The notes beneath the pieces were generated by a model, which was not told where the DNA came from, did no database searches, and worked only from the letters and a program-made list of their open reading frames with translations. A stretch of 64,000 bases of DNA from Microlunatus soli. GTDB taxonomy: Bacteria > Actinomycetota > Actinomycetes > Propionibacteriales > Propionibacteriaceae. The DNA is taken from the NCBI RefSeq assembly GCF_900105385.1, contig NZ_LT629772.1, forward strand, positions 682,001-746,000, written 5' to 3'. Made by a program: the position numbers and the translations under genes. Position 1 is the first letter of the stretch; every line of letters starts with the position of its first letter. Shown here piece after piece: positions 1 through 8,527 of the stretch.

Positions 1-388
1 GGCGGGGAAGCTGGCCGATCACCGGATCCACGTGCACGTTCCGGCCGGCGCCGTACCGAAGGACGGCCCGAGCGCCGGTGTCACGATGGTCACCGCGCTG
101 GCCTCGTTGGCCTCCGGACGACCGGTCAAGTCGTCGGTCGGGATGACCGGTGAGGTCACCCTGCAGGGCAAGGTGCTGCCGATCGGCGGCGTCAAGCAGA
201 AGCTGCTGGCGGCTCATCGTGCCGGGTTGACCGGTGTGATCATCCCCAAGCGCAACGAGCCGGACCTGGACGACCTGCCGGAGTCGGTGCGGGACAGCCT
301 GAACATCCACCCGGTCGCCGACGTCGCCGACGTCCTGGCACTGGCACTGGAGGATGCCGAGCCCGCCGCCAGCACCCTCGCCGCATAA
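1..388 (+). CDS. lon: Lon protease, C-terminal proteolytic domain (5' end outside window)
   Basis: This is the 3' end of an ATP-dependent LonA protease, which degrades damaged and regulatory proteins in the cytosol. The frame is open from base 2 and ends with TAA at 386-388. The Ser-Lys dyad is visible: the nucleophile Ser sits in PKDGPSAG (about bases 56-79) and the general-base Lys in [14 protein letters not shown] (about bases 185-226). The AAA+ and N-terminal domains are outside the window. The protein ends with a short Ala/Glu-rich tail. A long inverted repeat begins 22 bases after the stop. The family call is secure. Confidence 0.97.
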   Translation, partial: AGKLADHRIHVHVPAGAVPKDGPSAGVTMVTALASLASGRPVKSSVGMTGEVTLQGKVLPIGGVKQKLLAAHRAGLTGVIIPKRNEPDLDDLPESVRDSLNIHPVADVADVLALALEDAEPAASTLAA

Positions 389-410
389 CCAAATCCGAGG
401 CCGCCCCTAC

Positions 411-473
411 CGCCGACCCGTCAGTTTCTCCCCGACACGCCGGGCGTGTCGGGGAGAAACTGGCGGGTCGGCG
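411..473. repeat. Long perfect-type inverted repeat, copy 1
   Basis: Arms 411-441 and 443-473 are complementary over 31 bp with one mismatch (a G:U pair in RNA) around a single central base. The core GTCAGTTTCTCCCCGAC is found again at 62068-62122 in the same palindromic form. The element lies just after the lon stop and before the MaoC gene. The loop is too small for a normal RNA hairpin, but the repeat could end transcription or form a DNA cruciform. A GTTTTG run follows on the + strand. I see it as a dispersed intergenic palindrome. Confidence 0.85.
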
Positions 474-509
474 GGTTTTGTGGGGCGGGCGGGCTGCGAT
501 CATGAGGGC

Positions 510-983
510 ATGGGAGCGCTGTATTTCGAGGACTTCGCCGTCGGCCAGACCTTCACCACACCGGGCAAGACGATCACCGAGGCCGATGTGGTGAACTTCG
601 CGGCCTGGACCGGTGACAACAACCAGGTGCACACCGACGCCGAGTTCGCCCGGCAGACCCGCTACGGCCAACGGATCGTGCACGGCATGCTCGGTGCGTC
701 GCTGTGCCTGGGTCTGATCTCCCGGATCGGTGCCTTCGAGGGCAGCTCGGTCGCGCTGCTGGGCATCGATGGCTGGCGGTTCACCAATCCGGTGTTCATC
801 GGCGACACGCTGACCTGCACCGTCCAGATCGTCGGCACCCGGTTGACCAGCAAGGGCACGACCGGTGTCGTGCAGCGCGAACTGACGTTGATCAACCAGC
901 GGGACGAGATCGTGCAACAGGGTCGGATGGACATCCTGATGCTCACCCGCGCCGAAGCCATCCGATCGGTCCCCGGATCATGA
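510..983 (+). CDS. MaoC-like (R)-hydratase / hot-dog fold dehydratase
   Basis: A 157-residue single hot-dog protein of the MaoC family, which typically hydrates or dehydrates enoyl-CoA or enoyl-thioester substrates. The hydratase signature is at residues 30-47, with catalytic Asp36 and His41 in WTGDNNQVH. The later GMLGASLCLGL helix and the FTNPVFIGDTL strand also fit the family. I chose ATG 510 because the protein then starts with the usual YFEDFAVGQ; GAGGG lies just upstream. Its TGA stop abuts the stop of the convergent glycosidase inside one TGATCA. The substrate cannot be told from sequence. Confidence 0.9.
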   Translation: MGALYFEDFAVGQTFTTPGKTITEADVVNFAAWTGDNNQVHTDAEFARQTRYGQRIVHGMLGASLCLGLISRIGAFEGSSVALLGIDGWRFTNPVFIGDTLTCTVQIVGTRLTSKGTTGVVQRELTLINQRDEIVQQGRMDILMLTRAEAIRSVPGS

Positions 984-2369
984 TCATCTCGTGGCCAGGG
1001 TGACCGCGTCGACCCGCAGTTCGCCGTCCTGGACGGCGATCGACAGCCGTTGTCCGGGCTGATCGTAGGCACGGGCGTTCAGCGCGACGCCGTCGACGTA
1101 CAGGGTGGCGATGCTGTCGTCGACGACGATCTCCAGCCGATAGCTGCGGCCGGGCTCGACGGTGAACGGGCGTTCCGTACCCCGGTTGTCGTAGCGATAC
1201 CAGGGATAGTTCGGGACCCGGTCGAAGTCGATGCGGCGTTCGCCGGCGCGGACGGTGAAGGCGTACCCATCGGTGCCGGCCCGGTCGCCGAACAGGCCGA
1301 TCGCAAAGCTGCGCAGCGTGCGCGGTATCACCGTCATGCTGACCAGGAACGGTTCGCCGGCGGGCGTCTCCCCCAGCTCGACCGTCTGCCGACCGTCGGC
1401 TGCCGACACCACGATCGGCTCGGTGATCAACTCCGTTGCCGGTGAGAACGCCGCCCGGACCGTTTCGGGGATCCGTACGCCGAGAGACCGGTCGGCACGC
1501 TGATACACCTCGTGCACCACCAGGGTGCCACCCCACTGCCAGGCACCAAGATCATCATCCCCCTCCTTGGTCGCCACCCAGCCGAACAGGTAGCGATGCT
1601 CGCCGTCGGAGGCCGACCGGGCGGCGTAGTAGGCCCGGCCGTCGAAGGCGTCGTCGACCGGTGCACTCCACGGGCCCTGCAGGCTGTCGCTGCTGCGATA
1701 CACGGTCTTGCTGCGGTCGCTGTACTCGGTGGTCAGCAGATACCAGCGATCCCCCATCCGGAACAGGTCCGGCATCTCGTGCATCGTGTAGCGGCCGGGT
1801 GCCCAGAAGTCACCCTGGAACGCCCAGTTCTCCAGATCGGTCGAGGTGAACCACACCGTACGGCCGGTTCGCGCCCGCTTGTCCGCGCCGGTGCGCGCCC
1901 CCAAGATCATCACCCACCGGTCGTTCGGCTCGTCACGAAGCACGAACGGGTCGCGCCAGTCGTCGGGGTCGTAGCCGTCCTGCGGCACGACCAGTTCGCC
2001 GTCCTGAGTTGTCCAGTGCTCCAGGTCGTCACTGACCGCGTGCATCAAGACCTGGGCCGGCTTCCCGTCCGCCGCGAAGTCCCGATTGAATCCGGTGTAG
2101 AAGGCATGGAAACGGCCCTCGGCCTCGAACACGCTGCCGGCGAAGATGAACTGGTCCTGGGCGTCGTCGGCGCCACGCGGGATCACCTCACCGAGATCGT
2201 CGTAGTCGACGAAATCCGTCGTCCGGGCCAGCGCCCAGCCGAACGGTTCACCGAACGGACCCGGGCGTCGGGTGTCGCGCTGGTGGAAGAGCTGGAAGGC
2301 CCCGGCTGCGTAGACCGGCATGCAGTCTCCGAACCAGGTGCCGGGGTGTTGGTAGTAGAGCTGGTGCAT
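984..2369 (-). CDS. GH32-type beta-fructosidase-like glycoside hydrolase
   Basis: A 461-residue cytosolic glycosidase (no signal peptide) with a five-bladed propeller and a C-terminal beta-sandwich, as in the GH32 fructosidases that cleave sucrose, levan or related fructosides. The mid-propeller motif DDWRDPFV carries the family RDP. HEMPDLF stands where GH32 has ECPD, with the acid/base Glu. The N-terminal nucleophile region reads FGDCMPVY instead of the classical WMNDPNG, so it belongs to a divergent subfamily and the substrate is uncertain. It is divergent from the LacI gene at 2535, which probably controls it. The stop overlaps the TGATCA shared with the MaoC gene. Confidence 0.82.
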   Translation of the reverse strand: MHQLYYQHPGTWFGDCMPVYAAGAFQLFHQRDTRRPGPFGEPFGWALARTTDFVDYDDLGEVIPRGADDAQDQFIFAGSVFEAEGRFHAFYTGFNRDFAADGKPAQVLMHAVSDDLEHWTTQDGELVVPQDGYDPDDWRDPFVLRDEPNDRWVMILGARTGADKRARTGRTVWFTSTDLENWAFQGDFWAPGRYTMHEMPDLFRMGDRWYLLTTEYSDRSKTVYRSSDSLQGPWSAPVDDAFDGRAYYAARSASDGEHRYLFGWVATKEGDDDLGAWQWGGTLVVHEVYQRADRSLGVRIPETVRAAFSPATELITEPIVVSAADGRQTVELGETPAGEPFLVSMTVIPRTLRSFAIGLFGDRAGTDGYAFTVRAGERRIDFDRVPNYPWYRYDNRGTERPFTVEPGRSYRLEIVVDDSIATLYVDGVALNARAYDQPGQRLSIAVQDGELRVDAVTLATR

Positions 2370-2534
2370 GAAAATGTCCTGTCTCGACAGCGAGCATGAT
2401 CATCAGGTGCTGCCACGGTAGGACCCTCGGCGACCCACCGGGACGCCGTCGGCCGGCCTCCGTCGGCGATGGCATAGCGTTTGCCCTGGTGATCACCGGT
2501 GACATCGGTGTCAGGACTCGCGTCGGAGGTGGGA

Positions 2535-3539
2535 ATGCCGCGTCGCCCCACCATCCATGACGTCGCCCGGCACGCCGGGGTCGGCGCGAAGACGGTGTCC
2601 CGGGTGTTGAACGGTGAACGCGCGGTCAGCGAGTCGATGCGAGCCCGGGTCCAGGCGTCGATCCGTACGTTGGGCTATCGGCCGAACTCCGCGGCCCGGA
2701 TGCTGCGCAAGGACCTGACCCGTTCGATCGGCTTCGTCTGCGCCGACATCGCCGAACCGGTCCAGGCCCAGCTGGCTCGGGCCATCGAGACCGTTGCCCG
2801 TGATCATGATTCGGCGGTCACCGTCTCGCTGACCGATCACGAACCCGATCGCGAACGGGACGCGATCGAGTCGTTGACTTCGCGCCGGGTCGACGGCCTG
2901 ATCCTCTGGCCGACCGGCATCGGCAGCCGCTACCTCGCACGGCTGGTCCGTGATCTTCCGACCGTCTGCGTCGACCGGCCGATCGACGGTGTCGAGACCG
3001 ACACGGTGCTCTGCGACAACCGGCAAGGCGTCCGCGAGGCGATCGAACTCCTGCACCGGCGCGGCCATCGGCGGATCGCGTTCGTCGGCGACGATCCGGA
3101 ACTGTTCACCCAGGCAGAGCGGTACGACGGCTACCGACGAACGCTCGCCGATCACGGTCTGCCGGTCGACGCCGGCATCGTCGTCCGCGGCAACCATCAG
3201 GTGCCGCGGCTGCGCCGGCAACTCGCCCACTGGCGGGCCGCACCGGCACCACCGACGGCGATCCTGGCCGCCAGTTCGGTCGCCGCACACGCTGTGATCC
3301 GCGCCGTCGACGCCGACGATCCGGTGACGGTACTGGCCTTCGACGACTTCCCGCTGGCCGACGTCATCCGGGGTGGCATCTCGGTGGTCAGTCAGAATGT
3401 CGACGACATCGGTCGAGCTGCCGCCGAGATGCTCTTCGACCGACTGGCCGGTGATCAACGCGGCCCGAACCACCTCCGCATCCCGACGACGATGATCGCT
3501 CGCGGCAACGATCACGAACATGATCAACAAAGATCATGA
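2535..3539 (+). CDS. LacI-family transcriptional regulator (local, for the GH32 gene)
   Basis: A 334-residue LacI/GalR regulator. The N-terminal helix-turn-helix with hinge reads TIHDVARHAGVGAKTVSRVL and is followed by a periplasmic-binding-like sugar sensor ending with the usual ISVVSQNVDDIG segment. ATG 2535 is the start because GGAGGTGGG (2525-2533) is just upstream; an in-frame upstream start at 2499 has no such site. It faces away from the GH32 gene across about 165 bp, the classic layout of a local repressor. A short palindrome CTGTCTCGACAG lies at 2379-2390, next to the GH32 start, and could be part of the operator. The ligand is probably the GH32 substrate or product. Confidence 0.9.
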   Translation: MPRRPTIHDVARHAGVGAKTVSRVLNGERAVSESMRARVQASIRTLGYRPNSAARMLRKDLTRSIGFVCADIAEPVQAQLARAIETVARDHDSAVTVSLTDHEPDRERDAIESLTSRRVDGLILWPTGIGSRYLARLVRDLPTVCVDRPIDGVETDTVLCDNRQGVREAIELLHRRGHRRIAFVGDDPELFTQAERYDGYRRTLADHGLPVDAGIVVRGNHQVPRLRRQLAHWRAAPAPPTAILAASSVAAHAVIRAVDADDPVTVLAFDDFPLADVIRGGISVVSQNVDDIGRAAAEMLFDRLAGDQRGPNHLRIPTTMIARGNDHEHDQQRS

Positions 3540-3547
3540 TCGATGCG

Positions 3548-3937
3548 CTACTGAGTCTTCAGCACAACGCCGTCGCTGCACGAATCGGGCCAGTAGGGGA
3601 TGCTTTCGCAGACATACATGGCGCCGAGCTTGTACCAATGTCCGGGCGCCTTGTGCCGGTCGCAACCGGAGTTGGAGTCGTAGTAGAGCTTGTCGGGATT
3701 GGACGAGAACTTCGCGTACACCGCGTGGTTGTCGCTCTCCTTGTCGCAGACGTCGAAGATGTGCCGGTCCTTGTCGAACACGGCCTTGTCGTCGCCCTGC
3801 TTGGTGACCTTGAGGTCGTAGTTGGCACTGACGTCCGCTTGCGCGGTGGACAGCGCCCCCGGTGCGGCGCATGCCACGGCTGCGCCGGCCAACAGCCCGG
3901 CGATCCTGATCCTGCGAGCGAAGTTGGATGTTCGCAT
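3548..3937 (-). CDS. Small secreted four-cysteine protein, unknown function
   Basis: I do not recognise this family. The ATG at 3937 has GGAAGGA upstream on the coding strand. It gives a 129-residue protein with a twin-Arg-containing, hydrophobic signal peptide (MRTSNFARRIRIAGLLAG, then an Ala-rich core) and probable cleavage after STAQA. The mature part is about 95 residues, rich in Asp, Lys and Tyr. It has four cysteines (FDVCDK, SGCDRH, YVCESI, DSCSDG) that could form two disulfides outside the cell. A longer in-frame start at 4066 would destroy the signal peptide and is unlikely. It is convergent with the LacI gene. Confidence 0.7.
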   Translation of the reverse strand: MRTSNFARRIRIAGLLAGAAVACAAPGALSTAQADVSANYDLKVTKQGDDKAVFDKDRHIFDVCDKESDNHAVYAKFSSNPDKLYYDSNSGCDRHKAPGHWYKLGAMYVCESIPYWPDSCSDGVVLKTQ

Positions 3938-4116
3938 CGTGGTTCCTTCCGTAGATCGAGTACGAGTCCGCCCGCGACGGTGCCAGCCAGGAAGGTCCCG
4001 CCCGGTCGAGTTTTGACCTGCATCGAAGGAGGTCCCCGCGGACCAGGGCCGGAGCACGGCGATCACCGGCCTTCATGATCAACTCGGGTGTCCGCTGCCA
4101 TCAACGGCGACCATGA

Positions 4117-5094
4117 TCATCCGAGACTCCGGAAACCACTCAGCACGGCGATGAGGTATTGCAGGACGAGGGCAGCGATCGCGACGACGCCGAGCCACCA
4201 GACCTTGCGGGAGACCGGTTCGGCGGCGGCCCACAGGCGAAGGCCGAGCGGCACCAACGCGGCGGCCAGCAGCAGCGCACCGGTCAGTGAATTCAGGTCG
4301 GTCCCCTTCAGCACACCGCTGTAGTGGGTCATCATGAACGCGACCGCCAGCGCCGGCGCCCAGCCCAGTACCCGAGCCCGGTAGGCACCGATCGCGAGCA
4401 CCGCCCAGGCGAGATTGTCGCTGCCGTTCAACGTCTCCAGGACGTACCAGGCGCCGTAGGTGGCATCGACAGCCTTGGTCGCCGTCTCCAGTCCCTGCGC
4501 CCCGACCAACTGCAGCGCGAGGAAGCTGATGCCCTCCTGGAAGATCCGCACCGTGCTGCCGACCACCGCGATCGTGGCTGCCCAGAATCCCCAGACCGGG
4601 TGTTCCCGACCGATCATCGAGGCCAGCGCGACGAACGCCGGGATCATCAGGACCAGCCCGGCGGTGTAGAGCGCATAGGAGGTGAGGATGGTGCCCCGGG
4701 CGGATTCCATCGCCGCCAGTTGATCGGGAAAGAAGTAGAAGTGCCCGGAGCGGACGAGCTCGCCGGCCAGCAGCAGCAACGGCGCCAGGACGAGTGATCC
4801 GGCGCCGAGTCGTGTTCCCGGCCAGCCCACGATCGGGCCCGGTGCTCGGATCAGGAACGCCGGACCGCGCCGGCCCAGCAGGACGGCACTGGTGATCGCC
4901 CCCAGCACCAGACCACCGGCCGCCGACGCGAGAGAGGCGACCTGGGTGTTGGCCCACCGAACATCGCGCAGACCGGCCAGCGTCGCCACCGCGTACCCGC
5001 CGACGGCACCGACCAGCACTGCGCCGACGAGCGCCCCCGCTGCCCGCAGATCCGCGGCGGCGTTCGGACCGGTCGGCTTCGCGGTCACCGTCAT
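4117..5094 (-). CDS. Polytopic membrane protein, unknown function
   Basis: A 325-residue integral membrane protein with about eight hydrophobic segments separated by short loops, such as LVGAVLVGAVGGYAVATLAG and ALLLAAALVPLGLRLW. There are no ATPase, transport or enzyme motifs I can name. ATG 5094 is preferred because GGGAG is eight bases upstream; an ATG at 5109 lacks a ribosome site. It is divergent from the histidine kinase at 5242. A 20-bp palindrome lies between them, so it may be the target, or a membrane partner, of that two-component system. Confidence 0.7.
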   Translation of the reverse strand: MTVTAKPTGPNAAADLRAAGALVGAVLVGAVGGYAVATLAGLRDVRWANTQVASLASAAGGLVLGAITSAVLLGRRGPAFLIRAPGPIVGWPGTRLGAGSLVLAPLLLLAGELVRSGHFYFFPDQLAAMESARGTILTSYALYTAGLVLMIPAFVALASMIGREHPVWGFWAATIAVVGSTVRIFQEGISFLALQLVGAQGLETATKAVDATYGAWYVLETLNGSDNLAWAVLAIGAYRARVLGWAPALAVAFMMTHYSGVLKGTDLNSLTGALLLAAALVPLGLRLWAAAEPVSRKVWWLGVVAIAALVLQYLIAVLSGFRSLG

Positions 5095-5189
5095 GTCAAG
5101 GACTCCCATCGGTTGGTTCGGGGCGGCACGCGAATGCCAGCGTGTCAGCGAAACCGGGCGGGCGCGTCTGCCTCAGGTCAGGGATCTGA

Positions 5190-5209
5190 CGTCCGACCCA
5201 GGTCGGACG
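5190..5209. promoter_or_regulatory. 20-bp palindrome, candidate response-regulator site
   Basis: CGTCCGACCCAGGTCGGACG is self-complementary over nine bases each side, with only the central CA unpaired. It lies 33 bp upstream of the kinase start (5242) and about 95 bp upstream of the divergent membrane-protein start (5094). NarL/LuxR-type regulators such as the one encoded at 6444 bind dyads of this size, so autoregulation is the simplest reading. Binding itself is inferred. Confidence 0.55.
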
Positions 5210-5241
5210 ACCTGCCCCGTACCCGGCGATAGCGTCGACGT

Positions 5242-6447
5242 GTGCTGCGACAGGACCGATCAACGACACGAGACGTGCTGATCGACAGCGGTGTTGCCGT
5301 GCTGCTGTCGATCATCGCCACCCGGGCCGTGCTCGACCCGCCCGGACCGGCGTTCACCGGACCGGTGTGGCTGGCTTGGGTGGCCGGCGCCGCGGTCGCG
5401 TTGCCGCTGGCGGTACGTCGCCGCTGGCCGCTGCCGATCTTCGGCTTCCTGGTCGCGGCGACCGCGGTCGCAACATTTCTCGGCGCCGTCGGGATCGGTG
5501 CCCTCTGGGTGACATACGCGGCGACGGCGTTGGCGCTCTACACCGTGGCCGCCGAGGGTCGGAGAGTCGTCGTGACCGGCCTCGCCTTGGTCGGCGGCCT
5601 GGCCGTACCCGCCCGGACGATCCCCTGGATCTACCACCGATTCCAGGTGACCCCGGTGACGGCGCCGACGAGCGAGCTGCCGTTGTGGTGGCCGATCGAA
5701 CTCGGCATGGTCGGCGCCGAGTTGATCATCGCCTGGGCCGTCGGCCGGTTGGTCCGATGGCGACGTACGTTACTGGCCGAGTTCGCCCGTCGGCTCGCCC
5801 GCGACGCGGTGGCCGAGGAACGACTGCGGATCGCCCGCGAGCTGCACGACATCGTCGGGCACAGCATGGGTCTGATCGCGGTGAAGGCGACGGTGGCCAA
5901 CCACATCGCCGAGGAACGACCGACCGAGACCCGCGCCGCCCTGCGGACCATCGAGCACACCAGCCGATCAGCGCTCGCCGAGATCCGGCGACTGCTCGGC
6001 GTGCTGCGGGCCGACGACGACCCGCTCGGCGACCTGGCGCCGGCCCCGGGGACGTCCGACCTGCCCAGCCTGGCCACCCGGCTGAGGTCTGCGGGACTGG
6101 CAGTGAACCTGACCCTCGGCGAGGTCGACGCATTGCCCGAAGCGCTCGACCTCACCGTCTACCGGATCGTCCAGGAGTCGGTCACAAATGTCTTGAAACA
6201 CGCGAACGCCGAACGTTGCTGGGTGTCGGTGCAGACCGCCGACGAGCTGGTCCGGGTCACCATCGCCGACAACGGCCGTGGCCGGCGGATCTCCGATCCG
6301 GCAGCCGGCGGCCACGGCATCATCGGGATGCGGGAACGGGTGACGATGTACGGCGGCACCTTCCGGGCGGGCCCGCGCCCCGAGGGCGGCTTCCAGGTGA
6401 TCGCCGACCTGCCGTACGTTCCCCAGGAGGACGGGATGAGGAGATGA
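5242..6447 (+). CDS. NarL-type sensor histidine kinase, membrane-bound
   Basis: A 401-residue kinase of the HisKA_3 class. The N-terminal third has about five membrane helices and no large extracellular loop, which suggests sensing in the membrane. The dimerisation/phosphoacceptor box RIARELHDIVGHSMGLI puts the phospho-His near residue 203. The ATPase domain follows with the N-box near VQESVTNVLKHA and the G-box GHGIIGMRERV. The GTG at 5242 opens the frame. Its stop overlaps the regulator start by ATGA, so the two are translationally coupled. The layout resembles DesK/LiaS-like kinases; the signal is unknown. Confidence 0.92.
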   Translation: MLRQDRSTTRDVLIDSGVAVLLSIIATRAVLDPPGPAFTGPVWLAWVAGAAVALPLAVRRRWPLPIFGFLVAATAVATFLGAVGIGALWVTYAATALALYTVAAEGRRVVVTGLALVGGLAVPARTIPWIYHRFQVTPVTAPTSELPLWWPIELGMVGAELIIAWAVGRLVRWRRTLLAEFARRLARDAVAEERLRIARELHDIVGHSMGLIAVKATVANHIAEERPTETRAALRTIEHTSRSALAEIRRLLGVLRADDDPLGDLAPAPGTSDLPSLATRLRSAGLAVNLTLGEVDALPEALDLTVYRIVQESVTNVLKHANAERCWVSVQTADELVRVTIADNGRGRRISDPAAGGHGIIGMRERVTMYGGTFRAGPRPEGGFQVIADLPYVPQEDGMRR

Positions 6448-7175
6448 CGACACGGGGAGACGGGACCCAGATGCGATACCGAACCGAACCGGCCGACCCG
6501 TCGGAGATCGCGGTGCTGCTGGCCGACGACCAGGCTCTGATCCGGGAGAGTTTCCGGGCTCTGCTCGACGCGTCGCCCGGGTTCGAACCGATCGGCGAGG
6601 CCGGCACCGGCTGCGAGGCCGTCCGGTCGGCCCGGGAACACCGGCCGGACGTGGTTCTGATGGATGTCCGGATGCCCGAGATGGACGGCATCGAGGCGAC
6701 CCGCCGGATCTGCGCGGACCCGGAGCTGTCGTCGGTGCACGTCCTCATCCTGACCACCTTCGACCTGGACGAATACGTCTACGCCGCGCTGGCGGCCGGG
6801 GCGAGCGGGTTCCTGGTCAAGGACGCCGGCGCAAGCGAACTCCTGCACGGCATCAGGCTGGTCGCCGCGGGCGAGGCGCTGTTGGCCCCGTCCGCCACTC
6901 GCCGACTGATCGCCGCGTTCACCGGAACGGGCCCGTCGGGCGTCGGGCACGGGCCGGACGGCATCACCGAACGGGAACGCGAGGTGCTGGTGCTGATCGG
7001 CCGCGGGCTGTCCAACACCGAGATCGCCCGACAATTGCAGGTGGCACTCGGCACGGTGAAGACCCACGTGGGACGGCTGCTGCACAAGCTGGGCGCCCGG
7101 GACCGTGCCCAACTGGTGATCACTGCGTACGACTCCGGACTGGTGACGCCGCGCCGACCGCCCCTCGGTCGATGA
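6444..7175 (+). CDS. NarL/LuxR-type response regulator
   Basis: A 243-residue response regulator, partner of the kinase it overlaps. The receiver domain has acidic residues in LLADDQ and the phosphoacceptor Asp74 in VVLMDVRMPEMDG, with the conserved Lys in GFLVKDAG. The C-terminal LuxR helix-turn-helix reads ITEREREVLVLIGRGLSNTE and continues through VKTHVGRLLHKLG. The start is ATG 6444 in the ATGA overlap. The N-terminus is about 20 residues longer than usual before the receiver domain, so ATG 6471 (MRYRTEP) is an alternative. The likely target is the palindrome at 5190-5209. Confidence 0.92.
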   Translation: MTTRGDGTQMRYRTEPADPSEIAVLLADDQALIRESFRALLDASPGFEPIGEAGTGCEAVRSAREHRPDVVLMDVRMPEMDGIEATRRICADPELSSVHVLILTTFDLDEYVYAALAAGASGFLVKDAGASELLHGIRLVAAGEALLAPSATRRLIAAFTGTGPSGVGHGPDGITEREREVLVLIGRGLSNTEIARQLQVALGTVKTHVGRLLHKLGARDRAQLVITAYDSGLVTPRRPPLGR

Positions 7176-7204
7176 TCCTGGATCGATCGACGACAACGCC
7201 CGTG

Positions 7205-7861
7205 TCACGAGGCGTTGAGCGGCTCCCAGTGCCCCTCGGAGATCACCTCGACCCGGTCGCCGACCACCGTGATTGCGGTGTCGTCGTCGATCGCGTACGC
7301 CGGCCCGGTGATCTTCGTCGCCCAGCTGCGTGCACTGGCCAGGGTGTTCTCGGGCCAGTCGGGGTAGTCCAGGTGCGGGAAGATCGAGAAGTCGACGACA
7401 CCCAGCGTCCGATCGTCCTCGGCTGCCGACCAGTCCACGAACTCGTCGCCGATCCGAGGAGTGAGCGCCATGCTTCCGGCGCTCAGCCCGACCCAGACCG
7501 TTTCGTCAAGGGACGGCAGCAGATCGGCCAGCCCGGACTGTCGCATCCAGTGCGCCAGGTAGGTCGCTTCGCCGCCGCCGACCAGCAGCACGTCGGCCTC
7601 CCGGACCCACGGGACCCAACGGTCCGCGCCGATGCTGGCCAGTGCCGTCAGCTCGAGAACTCCGACCGATTTCCAGCCCAGATCACACAGGCCGCCTGCG
7701 ATGGCGTTGCGGACCGAGACCGGTGAACACGCGGGCTGGCCGTACTGGGCGGTCGGGATGAAGAGCGCGTCGGACTCCTCGATCGGTCGACCGAGCAGGT
7801 CGACCAGGGCGTCGGCGATGGTCCGGTTCGTGACACCGCCCGATGTCAGCAGCAGCTTCAT
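7205..7861 (-). CDS. Peptidase family S51 (peptidase E / alpha-aspartyl dipeptidase-like)
   Basis: A 218-residue cytosolic serine peptidase-like protein. The nucleophile elbow is GLSAGSMA, with Ser127. The upstream strand DVLLVGGGEATYLAHWM (residues 90-106) is typical of S51 enzymes, which cleave N-terminal Asp dipeptides. The fold is related to class I glutamine amidotransferases. The ATG at 7861 opens on MKLLLTSGG, the usual start of the family. It sits 29 bases from the convergent regulator gene. Specificity could differ from true peptidase E. Confidence 0.85.
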   Translation of the reverse strand: MKLLLTSGGVTNRTIADALVDLLGRPIEESDALFIPTAQYGQPACSPVSVRNAIAGGLCDLGWKSVGVLELTALASIGADRWVPWVREADVLLVGGGEATYLAHWMRQSGLADLLPSLDETVWVGLSAGSMALTPRIGDEFVDWSAAEDDRTLGVVDFSIFPHLDYPDWPENTLASARSWATKITGPAYAIDDDTAITVVGDRVEVISEGHWEPLNAS

Positions 7862-8058
7862 GATGTCCTTCGCGTTCGTCGGTGATCAGCCTCATCATGC
7901 GTCATCGGCTGCTGGTCACCCCTGCGAATTGTGGACACTCGTCCGAGTTTCTGGCACGGCGAATCGTCACCGCGGCCGACCGTAGAACGGCCGAATGTCC
8001 AGAATTCCCGCCCTCAGAGCTCTGATCCGCCAGAAGATCGGCCGAGGGACTACGGCAG

Positions 8059-8502
8059 TTACGACGCGGCGAGCCGGAAGTCCTCGAAGTCGAAGCCGGG
8101 TGACACCAGGCAGCTGGCCAGCGCGTCCTGATCACCGGGCAGGGTCCGCTGCCAGACACCGGGCGGGATGATCAGCTGGGCCAGCTCTCCGGCGGCGAAA
8201 TCGGCACCCAGCCGACGGACCGGTTGTTGATCATCGGGGCTTTCGCCGTCGCCGCCGAGCTGCAGATCGATGGTCCCCGGCCCCTGCCAGATCCAGATCT
8301 CGGTCGAGGCGACGACGTGCCAGGCCGATGATTCACCGGCTGCCAGCAGGAAGTTGATCAAGGTTGCGGCGGAGCGGGACACCGGACGGCCCGCCCGGTC
8401 GACCGACACCTCGGCATCGGATCGGAAGGTCTCGGCGAACCAGCCGCCCTCCGGATGTGCCGCGAGGTCGAGCTGTTCGGCGATCGGCGGGCGGTCTGGC
8501 AT
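8059..8502 (-). CDS. Cupin_5 (DUF985) family protein
   Basis: A 147-residue single-domain cupin of the DUF985/YML079 group, a small family with no firmly assigned reaction. Visible landmarks are HPEGGWFAETFRS near the N-terminus, the strand SAWHVVASTEIWIWQGPG (residues about 59-76), and the IPPGVWQ turn followed by SCLVSPGFDFEDF near the end. All are family hallmarks. It lies downstream of rlmN in the same direction, separated by a short region containing a 19-bp-spaced repeat pair. The metal and ligand are unknown. Confidence 0.85.
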   Translation of the reverse strand: MPDRPPIAEQLDLAAHPEGGWFAETFRSDAEVSVDRAGRPVSRSAATLINFLLAAGESSAWHVVASTEIWIWQGPGTIDLQLGGDGESPDDQQPVRRLGADFAAGELAQLIIPPGVWQRTLPGDQDALASCLVSPGFDFEDFRLAAS

Positions 8503-8527
8503 CGATCCTCCAGGGTGATTGGTGGCC

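Noticed and set aside
2379-2390. CTGTCTCGACAG as a definite operator of the first LacI protein
   Set aside because: The arms are only five bases, and it overlaps the ribosome-site region of the GH32 gene. It is kept only as a remark in the LacI entry.
5367-7175. Upstream extension of the NarL-type regulator frame through the kinase gene
   Set aside because: The extension is Arg/Gly-rich out-of-frame translation of the kinase. The ATG at 6444 in the ATGA overlap is the sensible start.
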